A stretch of DNA of 64,000 bases from Candidatus Contubernalis alkalaceticus (GTDB lineage: Bacteria > Bacillota > Dethiobacteria > SKNC01). The stretch is taken from assembly GCF_022558445.1 (NCBI RefSeq), contig NZ_CP054699.1:3116001-3180000 (forward strand), written 5' to 3'. Below, piece after piece: positions 34,709 through 43,308 of this stretch (within the stretch, counting starts at the first letter, position 1; each line of letters opens with the position of its first letter). A model generated the notes under the pieces. That model was not told where the DNA came from, did no database searches, and saw only the letters and a list, made by a program, of their open reading frames with translations. A program made the position numbers and the translations under genes.

Positions 34709-35038
34709 TTATACTATGTACTCTTTCAGCTTACCTTGCAGCTCTTCCTTTTGTCTAAAACCCACCAATACTTCCTTCATCTCTCCATCCTTAAAAAAGA
34801 CCAGGGTAGGGACACTTAACACCTTATAATTGGTGGCTGTTAAACTACTTTCGTCCACATTAACCTTTGCCACTTTAACTTTTCCCTGAAATTCCTCAGC
34901 CAACTCCTCTAAAAACGGAGCTAACATTCGACAAGGCCCACACCATGGGGCCATAAAACCCACCAAAACAGGTTCCCCTTCATGCAGCAGAACCTCTTCT
35001 TCAAAGTTATAGTCCTTTATCTCTAATACTTTTGACAT
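34709..35038 (-). CDS. trxA: Thioredoxin
   Basis: 109 residues with the active site APWCGPCRMLAPFLEEL, the cis-Pro loop VLSVPTLVFFKDGE and VAKVNVDE. It reduces protein disulfides and is recharged by the adjacent reductase. It starts 21 nt after trxB, in the same direction. Nothing unusual. Confidence 0.95.
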   Translation of the reverse strand: MSKVLEIKDYNFEEEVLLHEGEPVLVGFMAPWCGPCRMLAPFLEELAEEFQGKVKVAKVNVDESSLTATNYKVLSVPTLVFFKDGEMKEVLVGFRQKEELQGKLKEYIV

Positions 35039-35059
35039 TAATTTGACCTCCTTTATATT

Positions 35060-35983
35060 TTAAGATTTTCTCTTCTTTAAATAGCTTTTGGCCAGGTTGG
35101 CAGCAACAGCACCGTCAGCAGCGGCGGTAATCACCTGCCGCACCTTCTTCTGCCTTACATCGCCGGCGGCATAAACTCCCGCAATAGAGGTCTCCATCTT
35201 TTCATTGGTTATTATGTAGCCTTCTTCATCCATTTCCACCTCTGAATCCTCCAGAAAATAGGTATTGGGGTGAACTCCGATATAGATAAGCATACCGCCG
35301 ACCTCTAACATCCACTCTTCCCCGGTAACATTATCCCGAAGCAGAACTTTTTCTAAAAGATTTTCTCCCTTTACTTCCTTCACCACTGTATTCCATAAAA
35401 ACTCAATCTTTTCATTTTCCGATGCCTGCTCTTGTAAATCTTTTTCTGCCCTTAGATTTTCGCCACGATGGGCTATATAAACCTTCTCTGCAAATTGGGT
35501 TGTAAAAATGGCCTCTTGTAACGCAGCATTTCCGCCTCCCACCACCAAAACCTTTTTATTCCTAAAGAGAGGAGCATCACAGGTAGCACAAAAAGATATC
35601 CCCCTGCCGATAAAATTCTCTTCCCCCGGCACACCCAGGCTCTTATGACTGGTTCCGGTGGCAATAATTACAGACTTCGCCAGAAACTCCTCTTTTTCAC
35701 TTATGGCCGCTTTTACATCGCCTCTGTCCTCAAACCGGACAATATTTTTCCATTTTATTTCCGCACCAAAATTTTTAGCCTGCTCTTCAAAAAGCTTACC
35801 CAATTCGTATCCGGAAATGTCCTGGGGAAACCCCGGGTAATTATTTACCTTTTCGGAAATCACTATTGTGCCGCCCAACACCATTTTTTCTATTACCAGC
35901 GTAGAAAGCTTGGCTCTACTGGCATAAATTGCCGCCGTCAAAGCTGCCGGGCCACCGCCAATAATTATTACATCATATAACAG
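35060..35983 (-). CDS. trxB: Thioredoxin reductase, probable CTG start
   Basis: About 307 residues. FAD motif YDVIIIGGGPAALTAAIYAS, redox cysteines in SFCATCDAPLF, NAD(P) motif VLVVGGGNAALQEA, and the end GVYAAGDVRQKKVRQVITAAADG are all present. Families start at MYDVIIIGG; here the codons are CTG TTA TAT GAT, with AAGGAGG 8 nt before the CTG. A TTG start at 36031 would add 16 unneeded residues, so CTG is the better guess. Confidence 0.92.
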   Translation of the reverse strand: MLYDVIIIGGGPAALTAAIYASRAKLSTLVIEKMVLGGTIVISEKVNNYPGFPQDISGYELGKLFEEQAKNFGAEIKWKNIVRFEDRGDVKAAISEKEEFLAKSVIIATGTSHKSLGVPGEENFIGRGISFCATCDAPLFRNKKVLVVGGGNAALQEAIFTTQFAEKVYIAHRGENLRAEKDLQEQASENEKIEFLWNTVVKEVKGENLLEKVLLRDNVTGEEWMLEVGGMLIYIGVHPNTYFLEDSEVEMDEEGYIITNEKMETSIAGVYAAGDVRQKKVRQVITAAADGAVAANLAKSYLKKRKS

Positions 35984-36058
35984 GGAAAGCACCTCCTTAC
36001 TATTATGGTTAATCCTATCAATATATTGCAAATTTTAATTAAGTCCCAAAGTTTGTTC

Positions 36059-37246
36059 CTACGATTTTTCTTGCCCTATCTTCCCTTTAGCATAACGGCT
36101 TAACAACTGCGGAAACTTAATTCCAATATCCTTTAACATTGGCCCATAGCCTCCGGTATTTTCCATAATATTGGCTATATAACGCACCAAAAATGGGTTA
36201 TAACGGACAAACTGAAAGGGAATTACTTTTTTGCCCAAAAGAATTGCCACCGCCAGGGACAGTCGAAACTCCTTTAAAAAATCCTGGTAACACCTGTTAG
36301 TATATCGAGAACCAATCTGTTCTATTCTATTTTGCTCCAAACCGGATATAATCTCCTCAGCAATGAAACGTCCGCTTTTCAAGGCAAAATAAATACCCTC
36401 TCCTGAAAAAGAGTCTACAAAACCTGCTGCATCACCCGCCAGGTACACCTGACCTTGAGAAATAGCTCTTTTAAAACCCCCCGCCGGCAGATAATATCCT
36501 TGAGTTTTGTAATCTTTCAAAGGAAGATTCTTTTCTCTGCAAAGCCTGTCCAACCAGTTATGGAAAACACCAATACTTTTTTTCTCCACTAACTTAGATG
36601 TGCCAATCCCAATATTTAGGTAATTCTCGTGGTGAAATAACCAGCCCATACTAAATGGATGAGAAACACAATGCAGCTCAGCCACCTCGGGATCTATGCC
36701 CTCCACGGGGCCCTCCAGGGGAAGATCCATATATAAAGTAAAACCTAAATCCCAACGGCGCCATTTTTTTCTGATGCCGGACTTTTTAGCTACTCTGCTG
36801 TAAACGCCATCGGCACCTACTAAAAACCGACAGGTCAATTGGCCCTGAGAGGTGTTTAGAACAATTTTTTGGCCCTCCTCTTTGAAGTCCAAAAGACGGG
36901 TATTGTCCTTCAGGTCAGCTCCTGCTTCCCTGGCCTTTTGGGTAAGAAAAGCATCGAACTCACTTCTTTTAACCGTTCTTCCTATAATTCTTGAGGTTTT
37001 TTCCGTAAATTCGTTAAAAACTGAGTCAACCAGCTTAACTCCTCTAATTTTTTGAGCAGTAAGCCCTTCGGGCAAATCAAAGTCCAGCTCAGTAAGAGCT
37101 TTTTTACTAACCAGGCCGGCACAGGGTTTCATCCTGGGCAGTGCTTGTTTTTCAATGATAACCACGGAAAGTCCTTTTAACGCTGCATTTCGTGCTGCCG
37201 AAGCACCAGCAGGCCCTGCCCCTATCACAGCCAAATCATAATTCAT
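36059..37246 (-). CDS. Geranylgeranyl reductase-family flavoprotein
   Basis: 395 residues. It starts MNYDLAVIGAGPAGASAARNAALKG with an AGAGGTG site. Other family marks are KPCAGLVSKKAL, GADGVYSRVAKKSG and VYLAGDAAGFVDSFSGEGIYFALKSG. Relatives saturate isoprenoid chains or act as FixC-like dehydrogenases. In a bacterium without chlorophyll, likely substrates are prenyl tails of quinones or lipids, but this is inference. Two of the structured repeat elements lie directly upstream of it. Confidence 0.8.
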   Translation of the reverse strand: MNYDLAVIGAGPAGASAARNAALKGLSVVIIEKQALPRMKPCAGLVSKKALTELDFDLPEGLTAQKIRGVKLVDSVFNEFTEKTSRIIGRTVKRSEFDAFLTQKAREAGADLKDNTRLLDFKEEGQKIVLNTSQGQLTCRFLVGADGVYSRVAKKSGIRKKWRRWDLGFTLYMDLPLEGPVEGIDPEVAELHCVSHPFSMGWLFHHENYLNIGIGTSKLVEKKSIGVFHNWLDRLCREKNLPLKDYKTQGYYLPAGGFKRAISQGQVYLAGDAAGFVDSFSGEGIYFALKSGRFIAEEIISGLEQNRIEQIGSRYTNRCYQDFLKEFRLSLAVAILLGKKVIPFQFVRYNPFLVRYIANIMENTGGYGPMLKDIGIKFPQLLSRYAKGKIGQEKS

Positions 37247-37365
37247 ACCAACACCTCTTTTAGCTTCTGTTGTCTTAACAACTAAGTCATTATAACACAT
37301 TAAAAGCGGCTACTTCAAGGCAATCTCAACATCCATGGAAATCAGCCCTCCTTAAAAAATCCAAA

Positions 37366-37537
37366 AGAGCAAAAAAGAGCCCGAGATGCAAAAGGCATAT
37401 ACATGATTCCAGGGACTAGTGAAAGTATGAAACCATTTAAAGGCCTTAAAGGTTACTTTCAGGAAGCTTAAAAAGATTAACTTCTAAGCACTGAAAGAAA
37501 AACCTTACATCAACGGGCTCTGATATTATATTGCCCA
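37366..37537 (-). ncRNA. Structured repeat element A (candidate small RNA)
   Basis: Read on the minus strand: GGGCAATATAATATC (with TATAAT), then AGAGCCCG...CGGGCTCT as closing stem, extended by GATG/GCATC pairing; an inner hairpin CTTTCAG...CTGAAAG; a conserved AGTCCCTGGA; and a run TTTTTT after the closing stem. The layout is that of a small RNA with its own -10 box and terminator. It is homologous to B and C, but with different stem bases. Confidence 0.65.
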
Positions 37538-37570
37538 CTATCTAAATTATTATACAATTTTTAATACAAC

Positions 37571-37741
37571 TTTTTTAAAAAAATTAAAAGCCCGCAGACA
37601 GCAGGCTCAAAAACTTATTCCAGGGACTTATAAAGTATAGAATGTTAAAGGCCTTAAAAGCAGCTTCCAGGAGGCTCAAGCAAGGCTAAAAGCGCTGGAA
37701 GACAACTTACTGCTTGCGGACTCTAATATTATATTGTCCCG
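37571..37741 (-). ncRNA. Structured repeat element B (candidate small RNA)
   Basis: Minus strand: CGGGACAATATAATATT, then AGAGTCCGCaaGCAG paired with CTGCTGtctGCGGGCTTT, inner hairpin CTTCCAG...CTGGAAG, conserved ATACTTTATAAGTCCCTGGA, and TTTTAATTTTTTT at the end. Shared with element C over its whole length and with A at the same landmarks. Confidence 0.68.
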
Positions 37742-37858
37742 ATTTTAATTTAATATACAGATATTCTTAATTTTTTATATATGTAAATTTATAACAATTT
37801 TGACGCTCCAGCTTCTGCAATTAAATATCCTTTTGGAGTTAATATTTTTAATTTATGT

Positions 37859-40339
37859 TCAACTGACTTCTTCCTCTATCTCTTCGTCTATCTCTTCATC
37901 TATAATTAACCAATCTAATACCGACAGAAACTTTTCTACCAGCTCTGGATCAAACTGAGTTCCAGCACACCTTCTCAATTCTTCTACAGCTTCCTCTTTA
38001 GATTTCCCCTTTTGATAAGGCCTATCATTAGTCATGGCATCAAAAGCATCCACTATAGAGAGGATACGGCACTCCACAGGAACTTCCTTCCCTTTAATAC
38101 CTAGAGGGTAACCATTACCGTCCCATCTCTCGTGATGCTTAAGGATTAACTCCGCCACTTCTTTAAGTTCGGGAGAAGAGACAGCTATTCGATATCCTTT
38201 TTCCGGATGCTGACGCATTATCTCCCATTCATCCTCTGTCAGCGGTCCTTTTTTAAATAATATATGATCCGGGATCCCCACCTTTCCCAGATCGTGTACC
38301 TGGGCCAATAAAACCAGATCAATAATCTGCCGGGATGAAAGATCCATCATTTCCCCCATAACTTTACAAAGCTTAGACAGTCTCTGGGTATGACCCTCTG
38401 TAATAAAGTCCCTCTCAGACAGAGCAGCCAAAAGCGTACTCATAATCTGACTGCGGGCACCGCTCCCATGTAAGATCTTACTGCGATACATCAAATCATC
38501 TGCTTTTTTATATGTCTCCCGAAGGCATTCTTGTTGGTTTTTAGCCGTAGCAATACCCAGGGAAATACTTAAAGGCAAATGAATGAACTGTTTATTATAA
38601 CGGACAACCTGTAATCGTATTCGTTCAACAATCTCTTTTCCCTTTTTATTCTCTGTTCGGGGCAGCAAAACTGTAAATTCATCACCTCCCACCCGGGCCA
38701 GGATATCCGATTCACGTAGAGACTTCTTTAATACCTTTGCGCAGATTTTTAACAGCTTATCGCCCCGGTCATGCCCCATAGTATCATTTATAAATTTCAA
38801 CCCATCAACATCAGCAGCAATAATCGTTATGGGATAATCCCTGCTTTTGCTCAATCGATTGAGCTCCTCTTCAAAAAAAGTATAGTTATAAAGACCGGTA
38901 AGCTGGTCATGAAGGCTTAAATATGTCAGCTGTTCTTCGTAGCGTTTTCTATCGGTTATATCGCTAATTAACCCTAAAACTGCAGGATTACCCTCCCATT
39001 CTATTAAAACTGCACTTATTTCAACCCATTTTAAACTGCCATCTTCGAAGATAATCCTGAAATTATATTTGTCCGGAGGATCTTGACCATTTAATCTTTT
39101 TAGATACCTATTTTTTACCATTTCTCGGTCTTCAGAATGAACAAATTCCAGGAAAGAAACAGAAAGCAGTTTCTCTTTACTGCCTCCAAAAAGTGTTACT
39201 GCCATAGGATTCACAAATTTATGCATTTCATCCTGGTAGACAACAATAGCTTGATTGGCATTTTCCACCAGGATACGGTAATGTTCTTCAGAAACCTTCA
39301 AAGCTTTCTCCGCATTTTTACGGTTTGTAATTTCTTTCATAACCAGCATTTGCCCAATTACTTTTTCAGAGTTATCTTTCAGGGGAAAAGACTCTAATTC
39401 AAACCAGCATAATTTCCCATCCTTATTCCTCTGCACTTCAACAAGATTTTTTATAAATAAATCTTCCCCCTCACTTAATAGTTCCGGCCAGCAGGCCAAT
39501 ACATCCTCCCATAATTTTCCATTATCAATTACGGTTAACCCAAGATATTTCGCAGCAGACAGATTAAAATCCACAATCCTCTTGTGCTGATCTAAAACCA
39601 GTGCTCCTTCAGACATTTGTTTAAATAAAGCTGTAGAAGCTATTGGCACCAGATTAAATAGCTGGTAACGGAAAAGGCCTATAAAAAACAAAATCCCGCT
39701 AAAAGTAAATGCAAAGGGGGTAAAATCCAAAAACCAGGTGTTAATAAATGATAGATAAACCAGGTTTGCCCCCCAGGGAATCAGGGAACCTATGAGAACA
39801 ATAGCAATCTGGCGGCGGTACATAGAAACGGAATGCAGCCACATTTGAAATAGTAAAAGAGAGCTGAAAATAGAAGCAGCTCCCATGTAAACAATATACA
39901 TCCAATAACCGGGGCCCTTAGTAAAAGAAATAACCGGGAACGGACTCTGTACATTCAATTGAACAGACTGATAATAAAACTCATGATTTTCTAAGGTGAC
40001 TACCAAAACCATAAAAAACAGGGATAAAAAGAATAATACAGCCAACAACGGCCTGGTGATACATCGGTCTCTATCGGTATAACTTAAAGTGAAGAGGATC
40101 AAAAAAGCTGGAAGTGTGGTAATGCCTATATATTGTATTTTTAGCCAAAATAAAGACCCCCATAAGGTTTGGGTAGAAATCTCCAACGCATAGCCCAGGG
40201 AATAGATAACACCGGCAAGGGAAAGAAATATAAAGTATTTTGCACCATTAATTTCCTTAAAGCGCCAGGAAAAAAGGACCAGCAAAAATGCAACTACAGC
40301 CGATGCAAATAACGGAAGGGAAAATACATTGAAAAACAT
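37859..40339 (-). CDS. Membrane sensor with PAS, GGDEF and HD-GYP domains (c-di-GMP turnover)
   Basis: 826 residues. About seven membrane helices (1-225, histidine-kinase-N 7TM type) are followed by two PAS domains (about 235-345 and 350-470), a GGDEF domain (about 475-625, with intact ARVGGDEFTVLLP) and an HD-GYP domain (about 640-810, VHDLGKVGIPDHILFKKGPL and HHERWDGNGYP). So one chain may both make and break cyclic di-GMP. The C-terminal tail is strongly acidic (DEEIDEEIEEE). It is a single gene flanked by three homologous structured elements. Confidence 0.92.
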   Translation of the reverse strand: MFFNVFSLPLFASAVVAFLLVLFSWRFKEINGAKYFIFLSLAGVIYSLGYALEISTQTLWGSLFWLKIQYIGITTLPAFLILFTLSYTDRDRCITRPLLAVLFFLSLFFMVLVVTLENHEFYYQSVQLNVQSPFPVISFTKGPGYWMYIVYMGAASIFSSLLLFQMWLHSVSMYRRQIAIVLIGSLIPWGANLVYLSFINTWFLDFTPFAFTFSGILFFIGLFRYQLFNLVPIASTALFKQMSEGALVLDQHKRIVDFNLSAAKYLGLTVIDNGKLWEDVLACWPELLSEGEDLFIKNLVEVQRNKDGKLCWFELESFPLKDNSEKVIGQMLVMKEITNRKNAEKALKVSEEHYRILVENANQAIVVYQDEMHKFVNPMAVTLFGGSKEKLLSVSFLEFVHSEDREMVKNRYLKRLNGQDPPDKYNFRIIFEDGSLKWVEISAVLIEWEGNPAVLGLISDITDRKRYEEQLTYLSLHDQLTGLYNYTFFEEELNRLSKSRDYPITIIAADVDGLKFINDTMGHDRGDKLLKICAKVLKKSLRESDILARVGGDEFTVLLPRTENKKGKEIVERIRLQVVRYNKQFIHLPLSISLGIATAKNQQECLRETYKKADDLMYRSKILHGSGARSQIMSTLLAALSERDFITEGHTQRLSKLCKVMGEMMDLSSRQIIDLVLLAQVHDLGKVGIPDHILFKKGPLTEDEWEIMRQHPEKGYRIAVSSPELKEVAELILKHHERWDGNGYPLGIKGKEVPVECRILSIVDAFDAMTNDRPYQKGKSKEEAVEELRRCAGTQFDPELVEKFLSVLDWLIIDEEIDEEIEEEVS

Positions 40340-40791
40340 AAGTAAATACCTCGAAGTAAAATTTATTTTGTCTTCAATAAAGTAAGATTTAATATATTAA
40401 GGAGATAATACTTCTTCAATTGATTCTGGTTTTCCTTGTTTGCAGTGATTTTTTTGCTATTTTTTTGTATTTTTTGAAGAAAAAGTTCTAATTATGGAAT
40501 TGAATTAATTAACTAAAGCTGGGTTCTACATTTTTACTAAAGAAACACAATAATAAAAGCCCGCGATACAGTTGGCTTAAAAACTTAAATCCAGGGACTT
40601 ATAAAGTATGGATCAGTTTTAAAGTTTTAAAGTAACTCCCAAGAAACTGTAAGAATTAACTTTCAAGAACTGGAAGTTTAACTTTACTGTCGCGGGCTCT
40701 GATAATATATTGTCCCGAAATAAGTATATATATACTATTTTTTAAAAAAAATTTTTAATAATCTATTGGTTGATGTTTATTTAAGTGTTTG
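40340..40791. other. Intergenic region with ncRNA-like element C
   Basis: 452 nt between nadC and the GGDEF/HD-GYP gene. Element C occupies 40551-40717. The 200 nt next to the GGDEF gene are AT-rich and should contain its promoter, but I cannot name one with confidence. Confidence 0.7.
40551..40717 (-). ncRNA. Structured repeat element C (candidate small RNA)
   Basis: Minus strand: CGGGACAATATATTATC, closing stem AGAGCCCGCGACAG with CTGTATCGCGGGCTTT, inner stem AACTTCCA with TTGGGAGTT, conserved ATACTTTATAAGTCCCTGGA, then TTTTATTATTG. The closing stem differs from A and B in bases but keeps its pairing. Confidence 0.68.
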
Positions 40792-41625
40792 TTACAATTC
40801 CATACTGACATCCAGGGACTTGATATGATGGGTAAGTTCTCCCACTGAAATGTAGTCTACTCCCGCAGCTGCCACCTGTTTAATATTTATTAAAGTTATG
40901 CCTCCTGAAGCCTCTACCAGCGCCTGCCCATTCACCAGGGAAACCCCTTCCTTAATCATATCCAGGCTCATATTATCCAGCATAATGATATCCACCTTCT
41001 CTGCCAGGGCTTCCTGAACCTGCTCTAAACTGCTGACTTCTACCTCTATTTTAACCGTAAAGGGAGCCTTCTCCCTTACTTTTCTAACGGCCTCCCGAAT
41101 GCTCCCCGCAGCTATAATATGGTTATCTTTAATCATAGGAGTATCATAAAGCCCAAAACGGTGATTAATCCCGCCCCCTACTGAAACCGCATACTTTTCT
41201 AAGATTCTTAAACCCGGAGTAGTTTTCCGGGTGTCCGTAATTCTAACTGGATAATCTTTTACCGCCTCAACATACCTTCGTGTTCGGGTGGCAATCCCCG
41301 AAAGCCTTTGGATAAAATTCAAAGCTACCCTTTCTCCCTGGAGAATCCCCCGGGTTGGACCTTCTACTTCTGCCACCACTAAAGGCATATCTTTTATCTC
41401 TTCGCCATCGGGCATTTTAGCAATCAATTTCACAGCAGGATCAACCAGGCTGAAAACCATTCTGGCTACATCCAGGCCGGCGATGATCCCCTTTTCTTTG
41501 GCCACAATCTGACCCCGGCTGTTATGATGCTGGGTAAAAATACTCTCAGTGGTAATATCCCCTTTTCCTATATCCTCTTTTAACGCCTTGATTACTATTT
41601 CTCTTACCACGTGGTTTCTATCCAA
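40792..41625 (-). CDS. nadC: Nicotinate-nucleotide pyrophosphorylase (quinolinate PRTase) NadC
   Basis: 277 residues. Family marks: KEDIGKGDITTESIF, GERVALNFIQRLSGIATRTRRYV, ITDTRKTTPGLRILEKYAVSVGGGINHRFGLYD, and IMLDNMSLD. It converts quinolinate and PRPP to nicotinate mononucleotide. The best start is TTG at 41625 with GGGAGGAAG upstream, overlapping nadB by 22 nt; the longer ORF lacks family similarity at its start. Confidence 0.95.
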   Translation of the reverse strand: MDRNHVVREIVIKALKEDIGKGDITTESIFTQHHNSRGQIVAKEKGIIAGLDVARMVFSLVDPAVKLIAKMPDGEEIKDMPLVVAEVEGPTRGILQGERVALNFIQRLSGIATRTRRYVEAVKDYPVRITDTRKTTPGLRILEKYAVSVGGGINHRFGLYDTPMIKDNHIIAAGSIREAVRKVREKAPFTVKIEVEVSSLEQVQEALAEKVDIIMLDNMSLDMIKEGVSLVNGQALVEASGGITLINIKQVAAAGVDYISVGELTHHIKSLDVSMEL

Positions 41626-43238
41626 TTCACTTCCTCCCTTCTTTCTCTGGATAGTGAAAACACCAGATGCCCCCGCCATTTTTTTCTCTGAGACGGGAAA
41701 TCCTGTCTGAAGTGTCCTCCCCTGCTCTCCTCCCTCATCAGGGCAGCCTTGGCCGTTATTGCCGCAGCTAAAAACATATTCATTAACTCAAAACCTTTTT
41801 GATTTAAATCTTTATTACCAAAAATACCTTCATATTCGCTGATAAAATCCAGTGCTGATTGTAAGGATTCCTGGGAACGAATAATTCCCACCCGACTAAA
41901 CATAATTTCCTTTAACATGGCTCTTACGGCGGGAATATCCAACTCTAAATCAGCGGCATCAACTGTTTCCAGACACTTTATTTCCATAGAAGAAGGCTGA
42001 AATGAGACTTTTTCCCTGTCACTCTTAATCTTTCTCACTACCCGTTCTCCAAACACCAGGCCCTCCAGCAGGGAATTACTAGCCAATCTGTTGGCTCCAT
42101 TGACACCATTGCAGGCTACCTCCCCTGCGGCATATAAACCCTTTATATTGGTTTCGCCAAAAACATTGGTCTTTACTCCTCCCATGGTATAATGGGCTGC
42201 CGGTACCACTGGGATTAAATCTTTAGTTATATCTATATTATAATCCTTAAGGGTACAGTATATGTTAGGAAAGCGCTTCTTAATATAGTCTTCTCCCATA
42301 TGCCTTAAATCCAGATAAATACTATTGGTTTTAGTTTTCCGAAGCACACTGGTTATGGCCCGGGTAACCACATCCCGGGGGCCCAGATCCGCCATAGGAT
42401 GATAATGTATCATAAACTGTTCCTCGTCTTCATTGCGAAGAATACCCCCGGCCCCCCGTACCGCTTCAGATATTAAAAATGGCTTGCCTTTCGTGGGATA
42501 AAACACCGTGGGGTGAAACTGAAAAAATTCCAGGTCCATCACCTCAGCCCCTGCCCGGTAAGCCATGGCTGCACCGTCACCGGTTGCTACATCAGAATTT
42601 GAAGTTCTATTAAAGAGCTGACCCATCCCCCCGGTGGCCAGCACCACATATTTGGAAAGGTAGGCCTCTATCCGATTCTTCTCTAAATTAAGAACCAGGG
42701 CTCCCACACAGCGGTCCCGGTCCGTCAAAAGATCAATGACAAACAAGTTTTCCACTATATTTATTTTTTTATTAGATATAACCGTATCCATCAATACTTT
42801 CTGAATAGCCCGGCCGGTACAGTCTCCCACATGAAGAACCCTGTCTTTGGAATGAGCGCCCTCTCTACCCAGGGCATAATTTTGGTTAGTCCGGTCAAAA
42901 TCTAACCCCATTCGAATCAATTCCCTAACCCTGGAGGGGCCTTCCTCCACAAGAATTTTCACTGCCTTTTCGTTGCAAATCCCGGCGCCGGCCTGTAAAG
43001 TATCCTCTACGTGAAGGAGGGTACTGTCATCTTCACTAATAACCGAAGCGATCCCTCCCTGAGCATAGGAAGTATTACATTCATCCAAAGAAAGCTTGGT
43101 TATCACCGTAACCTCTCCTAAGGAGGCTAACTTAACAGCCGTAAAAAGACCGGCCACTCCCCCGCCAATGATTAAAAAATCACTGGTTCGAGTTTCCAGT
43201 TCGGAAAGATTAAAATTAACCAGGTACCTTGGAAACAT
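41604..43238 (-). CDS. nadB: L-aspartate oxidase NadB
   Basis: 544 residues. FAD site FLIIGGGVAGLFTAVKLASLG; substrate and flavin loops NTSYAQGGIASV, GREGAHSKDRVLHVGDCTGRAIQ, MDLEFFQFHPTVFY, and HYTMGGVKTN with GLYAAGEVACNGVNGANRLASNSLLEGLVFG. It oxidises aspartate to iminoaspartate for NAD synthesis, in anaerobes with an acceptor such as fumarate. ATG at 43238 has AGAGGTG. Confidence 0.96.
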   Translation of the reverse strand: MFPRYLVNFNLSELETRTSDFLIIGGGVAGLFTAVKLASLGEVTVITKLSLDECNTSYAQGGIASVISEDDSTLLHVEDTLQAGAGICNEKAVKILVEEGPSRVRELIRMGLDFDRTNQNYALGREGAHSKDRVLHVGDCTGRAIQKVLMDTVISNKKINIVENLFVIDLLTDRDRCVGALVLNLEKNRIEAYLSKYVVLATGGMGQLFNRTSNSDVATGDGAAMAYRAGAEVMDLEFFQFHPTVFYPTKGKPFLISEAVRGAGGILRNEDEEQFMIHYHPMADLGPRDVVTRAITSVLRKTKTNSIYLDLRHMGEDYIKKRFPNIYCTLKDYNIDITKDLIPVVPAAHYTMGGVKTNVFGETNIKGLYAAGEVACNGVNGANRLASNSLLEGLVFGERVVRKIKSDREKVSFQPSSMEIKCLETVDAADLELDIPAVRAMLKEIMFSRVGIIRSQESLQSALDFISEYEGIFGNKDLNQKGFELMNMFLAAAITAKAALMREESRGGHFRQDFPSQRKKWRGHLVFSLSRERREEVNWIETTW

Positions 43239-43261
43239 AGTATACACCTCTTATAAACCAA

Positions 43262-43308
43262 AAATAAAGAAGCCTTCCTGGCCCGAGCCAAGAAAGGCCT
43301 TTAATTCT
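43262..43308 (-). terminator. Hairpin between nadA and nadB
   Basis: AAAGGCCTTTCTTGGC and GCCAGGAAGGCTT pair around TCGG and are followed by CTTTATTTTTGG on the minus strand. It could be a partial terminator that lowers nadBC relative to nadA. Confidence 0.55.

Larger units (their letters stand above)
37301..37858. other. Intergenic region holding two ncRNA-like elements
   Basis: About 560 nt between the GGDEF/HD-GYP gene and the flavoprotein gene. Elements A (37366-37537) and B (37571-37741) fill most of it. The remaining AT-rich pieces hold no gene. Confidence 0.75.

Noticed and set aside
37366-40717. CRISPR array
   Set aside because: The repeats are about 165 nt, only three, divergent and unevenly spaced around a gene; no cas genes.
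40551-40717. Known c-di-GMP-I or -II riboswitch before the GGDEF gene
   Set aside because: The conserved cores of those classes are not seen, and two of the three copies lie downstream of the gene.
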